From Cryptomeria japonica (Eukaryota; Streptophyta; Pinopsida; Cupressales; Cupressaceae): 64,000 nucleotides of DNA. The translations under genes and the position numbers were made by a program. The stretch covers positions 290,097,957 through 290,161,956 of the forward strand of contig NC_081410.1 in assembly GCF_030272615.1 (NCBI RefSeq), read 5' to 3'. The notes under the pieces were generated by a model that saw only the letters and a list, made by a program, of their open reading frames with translations, searched no databases and was not told where the DNA came from. Positions 44,999 through 58,128 of this stretch are shown one piece after another (within the stretch, counting starts at the first letter, position 1; each line of letters begins with the position of its first letter).

Positions 44999-47900
44999 CT
45001 GACTCTGAAACCCAGTGGACAATTTATGAAAATGTCATTTCTGATGCACCCAATGGTACAAAGAGATCAAGTAGTTTGAGACTGTGAAAGTCAGGACTCC
45101 AAAACCACAACAAACTTGTTATCTAGTCTTTGGCAAAAGCCAGCCAGGCCTTCCCCATCTAGGTATTGGCTGTGAGCATTTTACTTTCATGGAGGCACCC
45201 TTCTCAATGACAGGAGTGACAATGTTATCTCCTCTGCCATTTTTCTTTGTGTAATAACTCTTCAAGCGAGGTATGCATGACAATTATTAAATGCTAAAAT
45301 GAGCTTCTAAAAAAATTTCCATTAAAAAAAAAATCGCAAAATGGGGTAGCATACACACGGCATGTGAACTGTATGACAGAATACCTTAGAGATGTCATTT
45401 CATGGTTTTAAGATCGCAGGATATGCACAAAATGGATTAATTCACAAAAAAAACCAGTTGCTTTGATTGCAAAAGAAACCCTACCTTGCTTGTGTAGAGA
45501 TCGCTCCGGCAAGGGGGGGGCAGGGAGGCAAGATGGTCTTGCTTCAGTTTGCTTTGAAAATGAAAATGCATTGTGTTTGAAAATGCATTGAGATTTATAT
45601 ATTAACTACTTGCTTCCTACACTTCAGGAAGTTTGTGTGTATCAACCACATAGATATAGCACATACTATATCCTATTAAAATGTTACATATTAACTACTA
45701 ATATATACAATGTTATCTATAAATCAATGGGGTGAATGGTTTCCACATCCCAATTTTCCCATAGGCATCTCAAAAGCAACTTAAATCATATGAAGCAATA
45801 TATCTTTGACAAGTGGTTTAAACTAAGGATTTTCCTATTGTGTGGGAAATACTGGGAAATACTAAGTTAGCCCACAATGCATTCTCCTAGAATTGAGATT
45901 TGTGTGGGATCAGTTGTGAGACATTCTCTATCCAAATGGCATAGCATTAAAAAGCATAAAATGATTAGTTGGTTCTAGTTCATGGGATCTCAAACTCTTA
46001 TTTTTCTTCCCTAGATCGTTCCAACATCAAATGGAAGCCCCCCACCAACAAGAAAATGGAAACTAAATTCTGATGGGAATATAACATGTTTTATTTCAAT
46101 CAAGAGATCGATCAAAATGAAGAGCATCATCATAATTATTACAAGTGTGACTAAGGATAGTGGAATTGGTAGTTCATATCATTTGATAAATACTCTCCCA
46201 TTGAGGAGTTACTCTATTTGCCTATTAAAGTGATTTTGATTCTTTGTGAGATTTCATTGTTGCCATTCTCAAAATTATTTTTTATCTTAAACATTCCCAA
46301 TACTCTAATAGTAACCCATGGACCCTTTATTTCCAATTGGGAGGAAAAATAAATAAGATGAATTTCCTCAGCAAAATTATAGAGACCAAAATGAGAAGGT
46401 TATTCTTCTTTCAAGGTGGTGATGTGTGGAAGCAATTCAAGTGGTGCAAGGCATTTATGTTATACAAGGAGCAACAAGACACCAAGTAAGCTCTAATATT
46501 TCTTCCATGTTTGTAAGCAATGCTTTTATTATCATATGTATGACCATATGGGATAAGGGATAAGGCATTAACCAAGGCACTTGGAAACTATTATGTCTAG
46601 GACAAATTTTGATTCGGTGTGATTGAGGTAGTGGATAAGGCTACACCAGTTAACTTTTCTTCTCTTCATTGCATAGACTACAAGTTCAAGGAATTGGTGT
46701 CTTTGGGTGCAATCAAAGGAATAGAATCAAAACTAGAGGCCCTAATAAGGAAGGTGGATTCCATTCAAGGTTTTCTTTAAGGTGGTGTTGGTGCTAGTCC
46801 ATACATCCCATCAATGGAAGTGCTCCAATTGTGCAAGCTAGTTAAATCCTCTTCTTTCCAAAAGTGATTTAATCTAGTAAATGCAAAGAAGGTGATAAAA
46901 TTTATTGTGTTGAGTTGGCATGGTCAAGAAAGAAGATGGCACCTATTCATCCAAACTCATCTGCATGTGATAGTCCTTTACTTGGTTGGTTCAACAAGCT
47001 TTTACTATATGGGAGGGTAATAGAATGGTAGGTTTTACATAAGCTATATGTTTTGGGATCAAGATTGTATATCTTAGTATCTACATTATTTCTAAGGGTT
47101 GGTTAGGTTATTTTGTTTATTAGTGTTTATGCTACCAATGTATGTAATCTAGATACAATATCAAACACCCATACAATGTTGTAATGTTTTGGTATCCTCC
47201 CCAAACGTCATGGTGGGAATTTTGTATATTTTTCATAAATGTTAGAGTGGGTCCTTAACCCTCACTTGATTAATGAAAAAAGGATGACTATCTGATCCAA
47301 GTGTAGCAATGTTAACAACATTTTTCCTACATCAACGATGGTCAGATTATTTTTGTCTTAAGAGAGATAAATAGTGCTACCTAACAAATGCCCTAATAAA
47401 AGGTTCTTACGGTCATTTACACCTTAACCAAGCTCAACTTTAGTAACCCCACTCCATTAATTTAATTTTTCACACTTCTCATACTAGAATCCATTAATAT
47501 TCTACAACACAAAGCCTTCCTAGGATGCCTTTACAAAGATGAAAAAGTAACCAACCAAAAATGATGGTTAGCTCACCATTGTATTGGATCAAAAGTATAA
47601 AGATGAAGATGCTTATCTTTGAAAAGTTGTTCTTGCACAAGAATCTAACATTAACAGTGACATTTCAAAAAATCGAGGGTAACCTTATTATTAATTTTGA
47701 AATTTTGAATTTGTACCAGTTTCTAAGATTCTTTGTTGTGCATCCCATATAGGCTTCTCACACTACTGATTTTATTCCCATGTATATTTATAGTGTGCAT
47801 TCCTTGTATTTTCCCCCTCCAATATTCTATGCTAATATGTCCACCTCTCTTGGTGTTGAACCTACAACTGCACTCCATCACCTTCAACTCCTTAAATCTA

Positions 47901-49770
47901 GTGCTCATTTAAGGCTATGTGATATACCCTCAAAGCTTGTATGTCCATCACCTAATACTTGCAATAAGAAAACATCCAAAGTCACTGAGAATCACTTAGC
48001 TAAATCATCAACACCCTCCAAAACAACTATCCACTTTTCCTTGGCAAATATGAACAATACTCTAAATGGCTTGATGAAGGTTATTTAGTTGCAAAATAAG
48101 TAGCAAGGATTAAGTCCAGAAAACACCAATCTACTATTACAAACCTTCAAAACATAAAAAGGAATTGATGGACTCTCATCAGACATCTCAACAAGAAGAA
48201 AGTTTGGTCATCCTTACACATTGCTACTTGACTATTTTCAATAGAACCGAAGAAATAAAATGAATTCTAACTGCTACAAAGGCTTCAGAGAGATGACACA
48301 TTTTCCACTAGTAACAATTTCGCATCTCCAAGAAGGACCACCATATTCAAAGAAGTTTTTTGTCAATAATCTTGTTGGAACTACTTAACTATGCAACATA
48401 CATATGAGAAGCCAAGGTGAGAGGCATTTCAGTTGGCCTTGGAAATTTAAAAGCCACCTACCAACTAGAACTAAAAAATGGGAAAAGACCTTTCAACTCT
48501 AATCACTTCTCACTAGTTTTCTTAGTTAACTATCATTCATCTTGATTTGGAGATATACAATAAATGGAAGGCAAGAGAATTATTTGTGCATATGGTAGTA
48601 GACATAACTTTTTTAGGACATCTCTATGAAATTTTACTAATGTGATTTTCAAGACGTGATTTGGACTTTAGAAAAGACCAAAATAAATATATCATTATGT
48701 GCAGTTTTGTGCTATGAATTTGTCAATCTAAGGGTAGTCAACTTCGATTACTGTCATGCAAAGAAGTTAGAACATTCAAAACAATCAACAAAACAAATGC
48801 AAATTTTTGAAGGAGACACCGACTGTTATTGAGAAAGCAACTGACATAAACTAAATGTAGTGAATGTGAATCAAGAATGTGAGAAAACACATGAACTACA
48901 CCCTACTATGAAAACAATTTACAAATGACATGGCTTATACCCTAACTCAGAGAAAAAAAGTGTTGAACAGATTTGTGTCTCAAGATATCTTTCTCACACA
49001 TTCAAGATTGGCCACTTATGGCAATTCCAAGACAAACAAGCCTAACTGCTATAGCATACACTGGGAAATCTAACATCATGAAAGAATAACCATCTAGAAG
49101 GGTTCTAGATGGCTATTCACAACCTGAATTCAAATGTAGATTCGAAACACATTATCAAGTAGATCATAGTATCGAATGCATTGATGTATTTTAGGACAAG
49201 GCAGTTTGACTATGAGAAAGAGGTATTGGTTTGGAATGATATATGCTTCCAAAGGATTACTTGGGTTCCTTAGGAGTTGGCAAGGAAGAGGGTATGATTC
49301 AGAGGGTATCAATATGGCAACATTCTCCCTATTTGTTCTCATGCAACTATAGTTGATGCCCCCCTTTTGTAATAATTATAGTAGGGCCCACCCTAAAAGA
49401 ATATGTGGGCTAATGATTCCTAACAATACCCATACACCAATTGGCAATGCCTATTATGGATGGAACTAATTTTTCAGTTCGTTTGGTCCTCCCTCACCTC
49501 AACACTATAGTTGATAGTAGGGGCAAGGAGGAGAAAAGGAAAAGGCCAAGTGGAGAGAAATACTACCATTTTGTGACTTGTGAGACCAAATTGAACCCAC
49601 ATTATGACGGAAGCAAGTGAACCTCTTGGAGTAAGGAAAGCAACAGTCTATTAAATACTAGAAACTGTGGCATAATTGGAACATGTATCTATTGTACACT
49701 TTGATTACATTCTTCTCATTGGAAGAGGTTCTCTACCATCTAAAATCCACTAAATCTAACTCACAACAAC
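44999..49770. other. Intergenic stretch without recognisable genes
   Basis: ORFs are all short. Readable but unassigned plus-strand pieces include SLGAIKGIESKLEALIRKVD at about 46710, which looks like a coiled-coil repeat-protein remnant. No LTR pair, primer site or RNA gene is seen. A G run occurs at about 45516. It is probably decayed repeats. Confidence 0.35.
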
Positions 49771-49775
49771 AAACA
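49771..49775. repeat. Left target-site duplication of the LARD (AAACA)
   Basis: AAACA immediately precedes TGTAATGCCC and is repeated at 62762-62766. Confidence 0.93.
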
Positions 49776-52700
49776 TGTAATGCCCTTACCCTAGTCGGAC
49801 TTGTAAAACCTGTTTGACCATGGTTGACTTCCTATGTGGCATTCTTCCATGGTAGGTTAACCATGATGCAATGTGTAGTTTAGTTAATATAAATAATTGT
49901 GCATACTTATTATTGTGCTCTTGCATCGATTCTTGTGTAAATGTAATTGTTTCCTAACTCCTATGATAAATCTCGAGCTAACGCCCTCATTGAATATGTA
50001 TATGTATGTGTATGCTTGCGTGATTCATGGGTGCAGGAGATTGCAGGTACAACACTGCTTAGGGTGAGGTTCATCTCCTTTGGGATTTGCAAGGTTGAGT
50101 ATGCCTCCTTCATCCTTAGAATTCGGATTTTGTGGTTATAAAACTCTTGTCTTGCCTTAGCCATGGTCAGGTGAGCATTGCGTGTGTGGTTCGTGGGGTT
50201 TTCTTTTCATTGGGTTGTGTGTCATGTGATTTGGTGGACTTCCTCGGTTTGCATGCCTTGTGCGGGGTAAGTGGAGCTTGTTATCCTAAGTATTAAATTC
50301 AATTTAATGAGTAGACGTACACATTAGTAATTTAGAAATTTAAAATAGGTAGCTTCTTTTATATGAATAATTGTTAATTTAAAAAGAGATCGCTTTAATT
50401 ATAATTGTAGCAAGCTTAAAGCATTTAAATTGAAATAATGTGTTCATTTATGCATTAAAAGTTGAGGAATTAAAATAAATAGATTTCTTTCGTAAGATTA
50501 GTCATTTATTAAAAAGGTCGCTTTATTATGTTATAGCGAGTTAATTTAATAGCTAATTTTAAAATAACGAATTTAATGAGTTATGCATTTTAGAAAGGAA
50601 AGATTTAAAGTCATTTGGGAAATAGAAATAAATTCATCATTTTCGCATTTTAGAATAAGAAGGATAAATTTTATTATTTAAAAGAAAATTATTATTCTTT
50701 TTACTTGCAAAATTGATATAGTATAAAGGATTGATTTTTGAAGTTTTAATTAATTTAAATACCTCACCCTTGTTAACAGTTCAAAATATAAAGTGTTGGC
50801 TAAAGTAATATGAAGAAATTTAAAATTAGAGTTAAATAAGAAATGGAAGCTTTTTAATTTTAAAAGAAAAATGAATAAGAAGTATTGAATAATGGAAAGG
50901 AATGATTTTCCATTCTCATTCTCTTTTATTTTAAAAATAAAAATGCCTAAATTCAAAAATGAAAATTAGGGCAAAAAAATAGGGTATCTCATTTTTAACC
51001 TAGTTTTGAAATGTTTTGGCGGTCTTTTTCTAGGGAGCTTGTTTTTTTGGAAAAAAAAATGGGAGATTGGCTTTGAGTTGCAGGGGGAGCTCTTCATCAA
51101 ATTCTTTCCTGGAATGCTAATGGGAGGTAGGTTTCTTGTTATCTTATATTTCATTTTAAAACAAAAGAAATGTGTTTGATTCTTTCTTAAAAAGAAATCT
51201 GAGTTCTGGTTTGAAATAATGGTGGACATTGGATCAAGATTGTTGTTACTGCCTTATGATTTAGCAAATCTTACTGAGAGTTACTGTTTTGTTTTCTTTG
51301 TTTGGGGAAAAATCATGAGTTTTTATTTGGAAATTTTATTGACCATTCTGATATTTTGGTCATTCTGGAAAAAAAAAAAAGAAAAAAAGAAAGAAAAAAT
51401 GGCTGTGACTGTGTTAAGTGGCTAATGGAGGTCTGATGTTATTTTAGATATTTTATTATGTAAAATTTTCAAAAAAAAAATAATAAATACTTGGGTTGAA
51501 CTGGACTGTATCAAAAAATATATATAAAAAAAAAAATGAACAAAAAAAAAAAGGAAGAAAAAAAAAATTGGGGTTTCGGGGGGGGAGCTGAAGCTCAACC
51601 TGCCCCTCCCCGCGTGTCGCTCGTAGTTTCCTTTCGGTGCCCACACATAGTGGGGGCTGAAGGGGACTGCGTCTCCCTTGGAGGCCATAGCTCCTTCCGA
51701 TGCCACTGTGTGGCATAGCCGAAGGGACTGCGTTCCCCATGGTGACCGCAGTAACCCCCGACTCCACTGTGTGTGGAGGCCAAGGGGCTGCGCCCGTCGT
51801 GGTGGCCGCAGTTCCCTCTGGCTAGGGCACAGCTAGGGTTTGGCCGCCCGCCATTCCTCCTCCTCTTTTTTTAAAAAAATGTTTTCTTTATTATTTAGTA
51901 TTACTTAGTATTTTAGGTATATTTAAAACTCGAATTCCAGATTTTCATTATATACAAAATAAATAAATAAAAGAAAAAAGGGGGTGCTTGTTAATATAAA
52001 AATTACTTTGAGTAATATTTTGTATTATAAAAAAAAAATGAGTTGAGATTTTTATTTTAGTAAATAATGTGTTTTTAAAAAAAAAAAAAGAGGGATCAAT
52101 GTATATATTAAAATATATGCTAATATAGGTAACATCTATTTAGCATATATTATTATTGACATATATAGACTTTTTGGGCTTTAAGATAGCAATGAATTGC
52201 ATTGTATTTTTAAATCGAATGATAATTGATTATATGATAATGAGTAAATTGAATGGAGGTAATAGTCTTTATTTTTTTTAATGTATGCAATAGAGGCTTA
52301 ATTTAGCTCGGAAATGATTTTTCTTCCATTTCTCTATTTACTCTTAATGTATTTTGCTCTTGTAGTAAGAGGGTTGTTTTTGTATCATTAAAAAAAAAGG
52401 GGGGCTAGATTATTGTTCTAAAACTAACTTGTCATTAGTGTTTATTTAAGGTTTAATAAATCTGTCTAGATGCTTAAGTCAACTTGGGAAAATGTTGTAA
52501 TTACCCGTTAACGCTAGAGTATGGCCTATTATTATTTTAGTAATCGATGCGTCTGTTATAGTAGCACGTCTTGCTAGGATTTGTTTTGGACCCTGTCATA
52601 TGGTTATTTTTGTTGGTCATAGCCGATTTTGTCCCTAGTCAAAGTATCGTCAGTCATTTGAACTTGTAATTGCCTTGAAGTGTTTAGTTGGATCCGCTTC

Positions 52701-54351
52701 AAAAGAGATCATTATATAAATTTCGACCGAGGTGTATGTTGTATATTGATTGTATTCGCCTAAGTGGCAAAGATGTAAAAGAATTATAAATTATGTATTC
52801 CTAACGATATAATACCAAAGAGGTCTTGCAGTTGAGTAGACCCGGAGATGTAGCCTTTAGGGGTGAACTCTGAGATCATATCTGTGTTATGTGATGTTTT
52901 AGCTTCCTTTGTTTCATGCTTTAAGTTATCATGTATGGTGGATATCTTGTATAAGTGTATGGTGTGAATTTAATGAATTTAAACCTAAGTGCATAAAATT
53001 ATTCATCTTGACAAATGTAGTAATCAGGTTCATAAAAGATTGTAATTAAGATTATGGAAAAGTATTTTGATAATGATAATTAAAAGTAGTAATAGTGGAA
53101 AAAATCTTGCTGGGTTACATCATTGGATTAACTTGTTATTAACCATGTAAGTTGAACGAATGTGAATGGGAAAAAAAGTTTGAATTAATGTTTTAAATTC
53201 TAAGTTGAAATTTAGAGGATGAACCTCATATAGATATTTACCTTTTCATCTTCTTAAATGAGTAACGCCATGTTAATTATGTTTCTCTACATTGGATGAA
53301 TTTGTTAGTTATTTCACGTTTTAATCTTAACAAATAATCCCTACCAAATTAACTTGATAATTGGGTGAACTCAACTATTTATCCATAATTGTAACCTTAA
53401 TGAAAGAATCTCTTATGATTGCTAAAATTGAACTAAAAAGGGAAGTGTTTGTATAGTTGTCTACATCTTAATCTTAGCAAATGTATATTTTCATATTAAC
53501 TTCATTTAACTAAAAAGAGAGACACACATTTAGTTAGTTATAATCTAATCCTAATGGAAGAACGTCACTATTAACTTATATTCTAATCTTGAAAAGATGA
53601 ATATCATCTTGCTAACTATATTTTAATTTAAATGAATAACTCATGTGTTCCTAATACATTCCCACCTTAATGAATTTAGTCCATCTATTAGCATTATTAA
53701 AACTCCAATGAATGAACCCTATGACTAATTACATTTTACCCTCCTTAAAAGAACTACGACTCATTAGTTGGTTATGCTTGGATTCAAAAGAAGGAACCAC
53801 ACTCTATTAATGGAAGTTTAATTCCTTAATGAATGAATCTCATCCTATTAACCAAACTTTTAATATTTAAGAAAGCTTTTAAATGTGGGAGGTTATCTTA
53901 AAATCAAATGGATGAACTTGTTATATTTATCACATTGAACCTTAAGGGAGGCCTCTTAAATTAAATAGGTGTTAATGTGCATTGAGTAAATAACCTCTCG
54001 ATGGCCTCCTAACCACCCAAAGTAAATGAACGCTTCCTAAAATTCTAAGATGTCATATCATTGAACATATATATAATCATGTCTTATGCATTATCTCACA
54101 ATTAGGATGTCCAGATTTATGGATCATTTGACGCAAGTTGAATTAGGTGCTAGGCTATGTAATCACATTGGGAAACTCCTTAGGATCATTTAGCCGTCTG
54201 CTATGCTATCTAAGTTTTTGTTAACTCCAAATTATCTTAATGTTGTAACTTTCATTAATGCTCTTAATTATTATTTAAAAATAAAAATATTTACACTCTA
54301 TTCGAGTGTTTTTAACTTAAACCCTTAGGGGTTTCCTGGTGGGGCATTACA
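49776..54351 (+). repeat. LARD 5' LTR (4576 bp)
   Basis: TGTAATGCCC...GGGGCATTACA. Mostly AT-rich and free of genes, with a GC-rich island at about 51590-51860. The small ORFs at 49947-50164 recur in the 3' LTR only because the LTRs are copies. Confidence 0.95.
51638..51821. repeat. GC-rich tandem repeat (three units of about 60 bp) in the 5' LTR
   Basis: Units at 51638-51700, 51701-51762 and 51763-51821 share CCACTGTGTG...GCCGAAGGGACTGCG...CC...GGAGGCC. They form the core of a sharp GC island (about 51590-51860) in otherwise AT-rich DNA. It contains CpG and strong stem potential, so it may be a promoter or packaging structure. Confidence 0.8.
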
Positions 54352-54353
54352 CT

Positions 54354-54365
54354 TGGTATCAGAGC
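54354..54365 (+). promoter_or_regulatory. LARD primer-binding site (tRNA-iMet)
   Basis: TGGTATCAGAGC lies 2 bp downstream of the 5' LTR end. Confidence 0.95.
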
Positions 54366-57300
54366 CCATGTTGCAACACTGGGATCTCTGGTTTTGCTTG
54401 TGCCCTTAGTTGGTGTGTGTGTGTCTACCTTATGTTGTATGCTTGTCCACCTTGATGTGAGGGTGTGATTTAACAACCCTGCTTGTGTGTGTTCACACCT
54501 TGTTTTCACCTTCTTGATGTGGGTGTTTTGGAAATAATTATAGGTGTTTTGTCTGCTTATTGAAGTCTTGGTCTACGATTTCTCTTACTTTGAAAGGGAG
54601 TCGTATGTACCTTCATTCTTGATTTGTTTTACTCTTTTGACTAATCCATCTGGGTTGGTTGTTAATGTCTTGAATCTAAAAGTATGGTATGTGCTTGTTT
54701 GTGGTTTTGATCTATCTTAATGATTGTCCACTTGAAAGACTAGTAAGGCAAATGTTAATGCTTATTATGTAGCACATTTAGTGATTATGATTCTTCTTCT
54801 TTCTCTCTAGTAAATTAAAAGGATTTGATATGGGTAATTATCTCTTATTTAAGTTTTCTTATTGCAAGAGAAAGGATGATATATCTTGAGCCCTTGTGTG
54901 AGCCTCATAACGTTTTGTGTTTTAAATTGTGAAAGGGATTGGTTTAGGAGTTAATTTTTGGTTAATGATAGAAAATGGTATGTTTGCATTAAAGGGTTCT
55001 CTATGTTCTTGGTAGGAGTAATATAATTAAATCCCATCTTAAGTAAGGTGCAATAAAATGCATATAGTTGATTTTGTGAAAATTGCTTGATGTGAAAGGA
55101 ATACCAAAAGAGGACATGTTGTAGTAGCTTCAGGAGTGTATTAGTGTGCTCCTCGAAAGATTGTTTTATGTGCGTATTCAGCTAGTGTGATTTAGGACCT
55201 ATTAAGTGACGCACCATTTAACTTGCTTTGGATTTAGATATTTGCCTTATTGTGTTTAAGAACGAGTAAATGAAAGACTTGTTGAATTGTATGCATTAAA
55301 TGTGTAAAATCTAGTAGATAGCTCTTCATTTACCTCCTTGTTGTATTATAAATTTTCAATGTTATATTTGATGTGTTATTGTATTGTATTGTATTACGAA
55401 TAGTGATTGTGCTCAAGAAGACTTGTATTACAAAAGAACATTTGATTGTCTTGAATTTTGGTTCGGAAAACTAGAACATTATAGTGCAACAATAATGATT
55501 AGAAATGTCATGTTAGGATGTTTTGGCACCTTCCTAAAAGATAGCAAAATGAAAACCGTGCAACTCAAATGACAAACTTATATCCGAGCATATGGTGTGA
55601 TCTTGAAATTCTTGTGTATTCGTAGGAAATAGTTGATTTTCCAACTCTCTTCCTCCTCTTGTTTAAAATATAGGAATTGTTGTTTTTGAAAAACCATTTA
55701 GAATGCAGTGATTTGAAGGAAATTTTGTTACAACGCATATGAAATTGTATGTTAGCCTTGGCTTCTAATTGAAAGAGGAAAGTTTTTCACCTTGGAAAAA
55801 GGAAATTGCATAGTTAGTAATGTCAATGAAAATGCTTAGGGAAGATTGAGAAAGATATCAGAATGATGTTATTTCTTTGTGTAAATTTGAATTGTTGAGA
55901 ATTTCAGTACGTGTATCTAGAGTAAACTTTATTTAGTGATTCATGTGTAAAGCATAATTAAAACTTCCCTTAAGTATATGTTAGCATAATGTAAAGTGCT
56001 CCCCGTAAAAGTGACTAAACCAATAATGGTGCTTTCTGTGTGTGTTGTAAGCAACCCGTACTTGCTATGTGTGCCCATGGGATGGTGAAGTAACCAACCA
56101 TGGGGGATATGTTTTCTTATGAGTATGGGAAACCATACCTATCTAGGTGATGTTTCTTATTTGTTTCCTTACTGAGTGCCAACCCACGGGTTGTTGATAA
56201 GTCAGTATGTGAAGGGGTAGTAGTAGAAGTCACCATTCCTTGAATAGTATGAACAGCGTACGAGTAATGTCGATGCGAAGCGACTTTAGCTTCCCTATTT
56301 TGAGGAAAAGTATGGTTTTGTAATGAACTGTAACATAGGTGTACTCTATACTTCCCCTTGTGATGAATTGATTTATGAGGTTCATGTGTGCCAGCCTAAT
56401 TCCTATCCTTTATTTTGAGCATATAGATGACAGTTCTTGAGCATATTGATGGATTTTATTGGAGCATCTTTTGCCTTGTCTTCATGAGAGGCGTGTTATT
56501 TTCTTACATAAGTTGCCAACTAACTAGTGTTGGTAGACTTGTGGGTAGACCTTAGCCATGTATACCTCTAGCTTACGACGAGTATCCTGAGAGGAACATT
56601 GCTATGCGGGGTGTGACTGATGCGTACCTTATCCACAGGGTACACTGCCATGCGGGATATGTCCATTGCGTGCCTTTTCCGCTTGGAGTATTGCCATGTC
56701 GTGCTGAGACACGATGCGGGAATGTAGTAGACATTTCCATGCGGCCTACTACTAGGCATAGGGTAGAGCCATGCCACATGACGATGTGATGCGGGGTGAT
56801 GTCGAGGTGCACACTGCCATGCCATGCGGGTGTGTGACTTGGCCACACCACATGATAAGCTACTAGGCTAGCTAGGCGATTGTTCCTTCCTTCCTCGTTG
56901 GTGGCTAGCTACTAGTCACGTAGTGATGTAATGTGCAATTATGATTTTCTTTTAATTATTTATTTATTTCTTTGTGGGCCAGCAATTTATTTTACTTGAC
57001 CTTGATAGTTTAGCCACGATCTTGCAATCTTGATTTTACTTGATTTGATGTTGCAAATCCGGAAATTATTTTCTTGTCTTATTGTTGGAATTGACAATTA
57101 TTATCTTTATTCTTTTGTACTTTGGTGGCTAAACCAGTTTATCCTTGTTGTTTTCGTATGCTGGTCTTGTGTTGCAATGTGAGTTCCTCTCCAAGAACGT
57201 AGGAGACAGTCTTGGATGAGTGTATACGAGGAAGTAGACGCAGGGAACCTCGAGGATGGAGGTATGTGAGGCTGTGAAACAGCTAGGACCCACTACCTAC

Positions 57301-58116
57301 CTATGAGTGGTGACTATCTCTTGGAGGCTAAACACCTTACACAACAAGGGATATTCATGAGGGACTTGTATGGAAGATAGCACCGCTATGGTGTACCCTA
57401 GCACCATCAAGCCCTCGAGTGAGATGTTGGACATTTGTTGATCATGTATTTATTCTGAGAGTAGGCATAGAGATGTGGATCATATATGTTACCTTTGACC
57501 GAGCATTAGACATGCTCACATGTGGCCTATTGTGTTGTGCAAACTAGTCTTGTGGATGGATATTATGCGTAATCATGGATTAAATGGAACTAACTTGTCA
57601 CTATGTTATGGGGCATAGTCATTGGAAAGGTTCTTGTATGTCTGAAAAGTGTAAACAATTGAGTTCTTACATTGCTCTTATTTGATGAAAGTTAACTTGG
57701 TGGTAGAAATTGATATTTGAAGCTAGTTCTATGCAATAAAGTTTTGTGAAAGAGATGAATTGGTGAAAGAAATTGACCTTGAGAGCATATTTTCTTGTCA
57801 TGTTTGATAAATGAGTATGATAACTGTGCTTATATATTTTAACTGCTTTAAATTTGGTGTAATAAAAAGGGAAAAATTCTCATTTCTCTACTATGATTGT
57901 GTGTAAATTATAGAATATTTGAAGATGTGAATTGATGTTAGATGCATTTTTTGTTAATGGATGATGACACTTGTAGAGGATGTATGAATAATGATCTAAG
58001 ATGATGACAAAATAGTTGGTGGTGCAAATTGATGATTGTTAATTGAGTTTAAGGGCTAGTAAGTGTTGCAGGACTTCCGTTTAGCTTTGCGACTTCCAAG
58101 AGTACGTTGGAGCCTA
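54366..58116 (+). other. LARD internal domain, non-coding
   Basis: No ORF longer than 92 codons and no gag or pol motif in any frame. The longest ORFs (56568-56851, minus) arise from the CATGCGG repeat block. The domain may be conserved as packaging RNA, since protein must come from a helper element. Confidence 0.8.
56588..56835. repeat. GC-rich CATGCGG(G)-repeat block in LARD interior
   Basis: GCTATGCGGGG, GCCATGCGGGA, GATGCGGGAAT, CCATGCGGCC, GATGCGGGGT and GCCATGCGGGT occur within about 240 bp, spaced roughly 30-60 bp apart, with intervening TGCGTGCC and GCCATG words. The block is strikingly GC-rich against the flanks. Confidence 0.75.
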
Positions 58117-58128
58117 GGGGGGGAGAAT
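58117..58128 (+). promoter_or_regulatory. LARD polypurine tract
   Basis: AGGGGGGGAGAA ends directly at the 3' LTR start TGTAATGCCC. Confidence 0.93.

Noticed and set aside
46380-47060. Possible protein-coding gene with SLGAIKGIESKLEALIRKVD
   Set aside because: Stops interrupt the frame, and no family or splice structure could be established.
49947-50164. ORFs of about 65 aa on both strands in the LARD LTR, repeated at 58249-58546
   Set aside because: They recur only because the two LTRs are copies; the frames overlap on both strands and show no domain.
51422-51783. Pro/Gly/Ser-rich ORFs over the GC island (also 59774-60177)
   Set aside because: Overlapping frames on both strands of a GC-rich tandem repeat; no motif.
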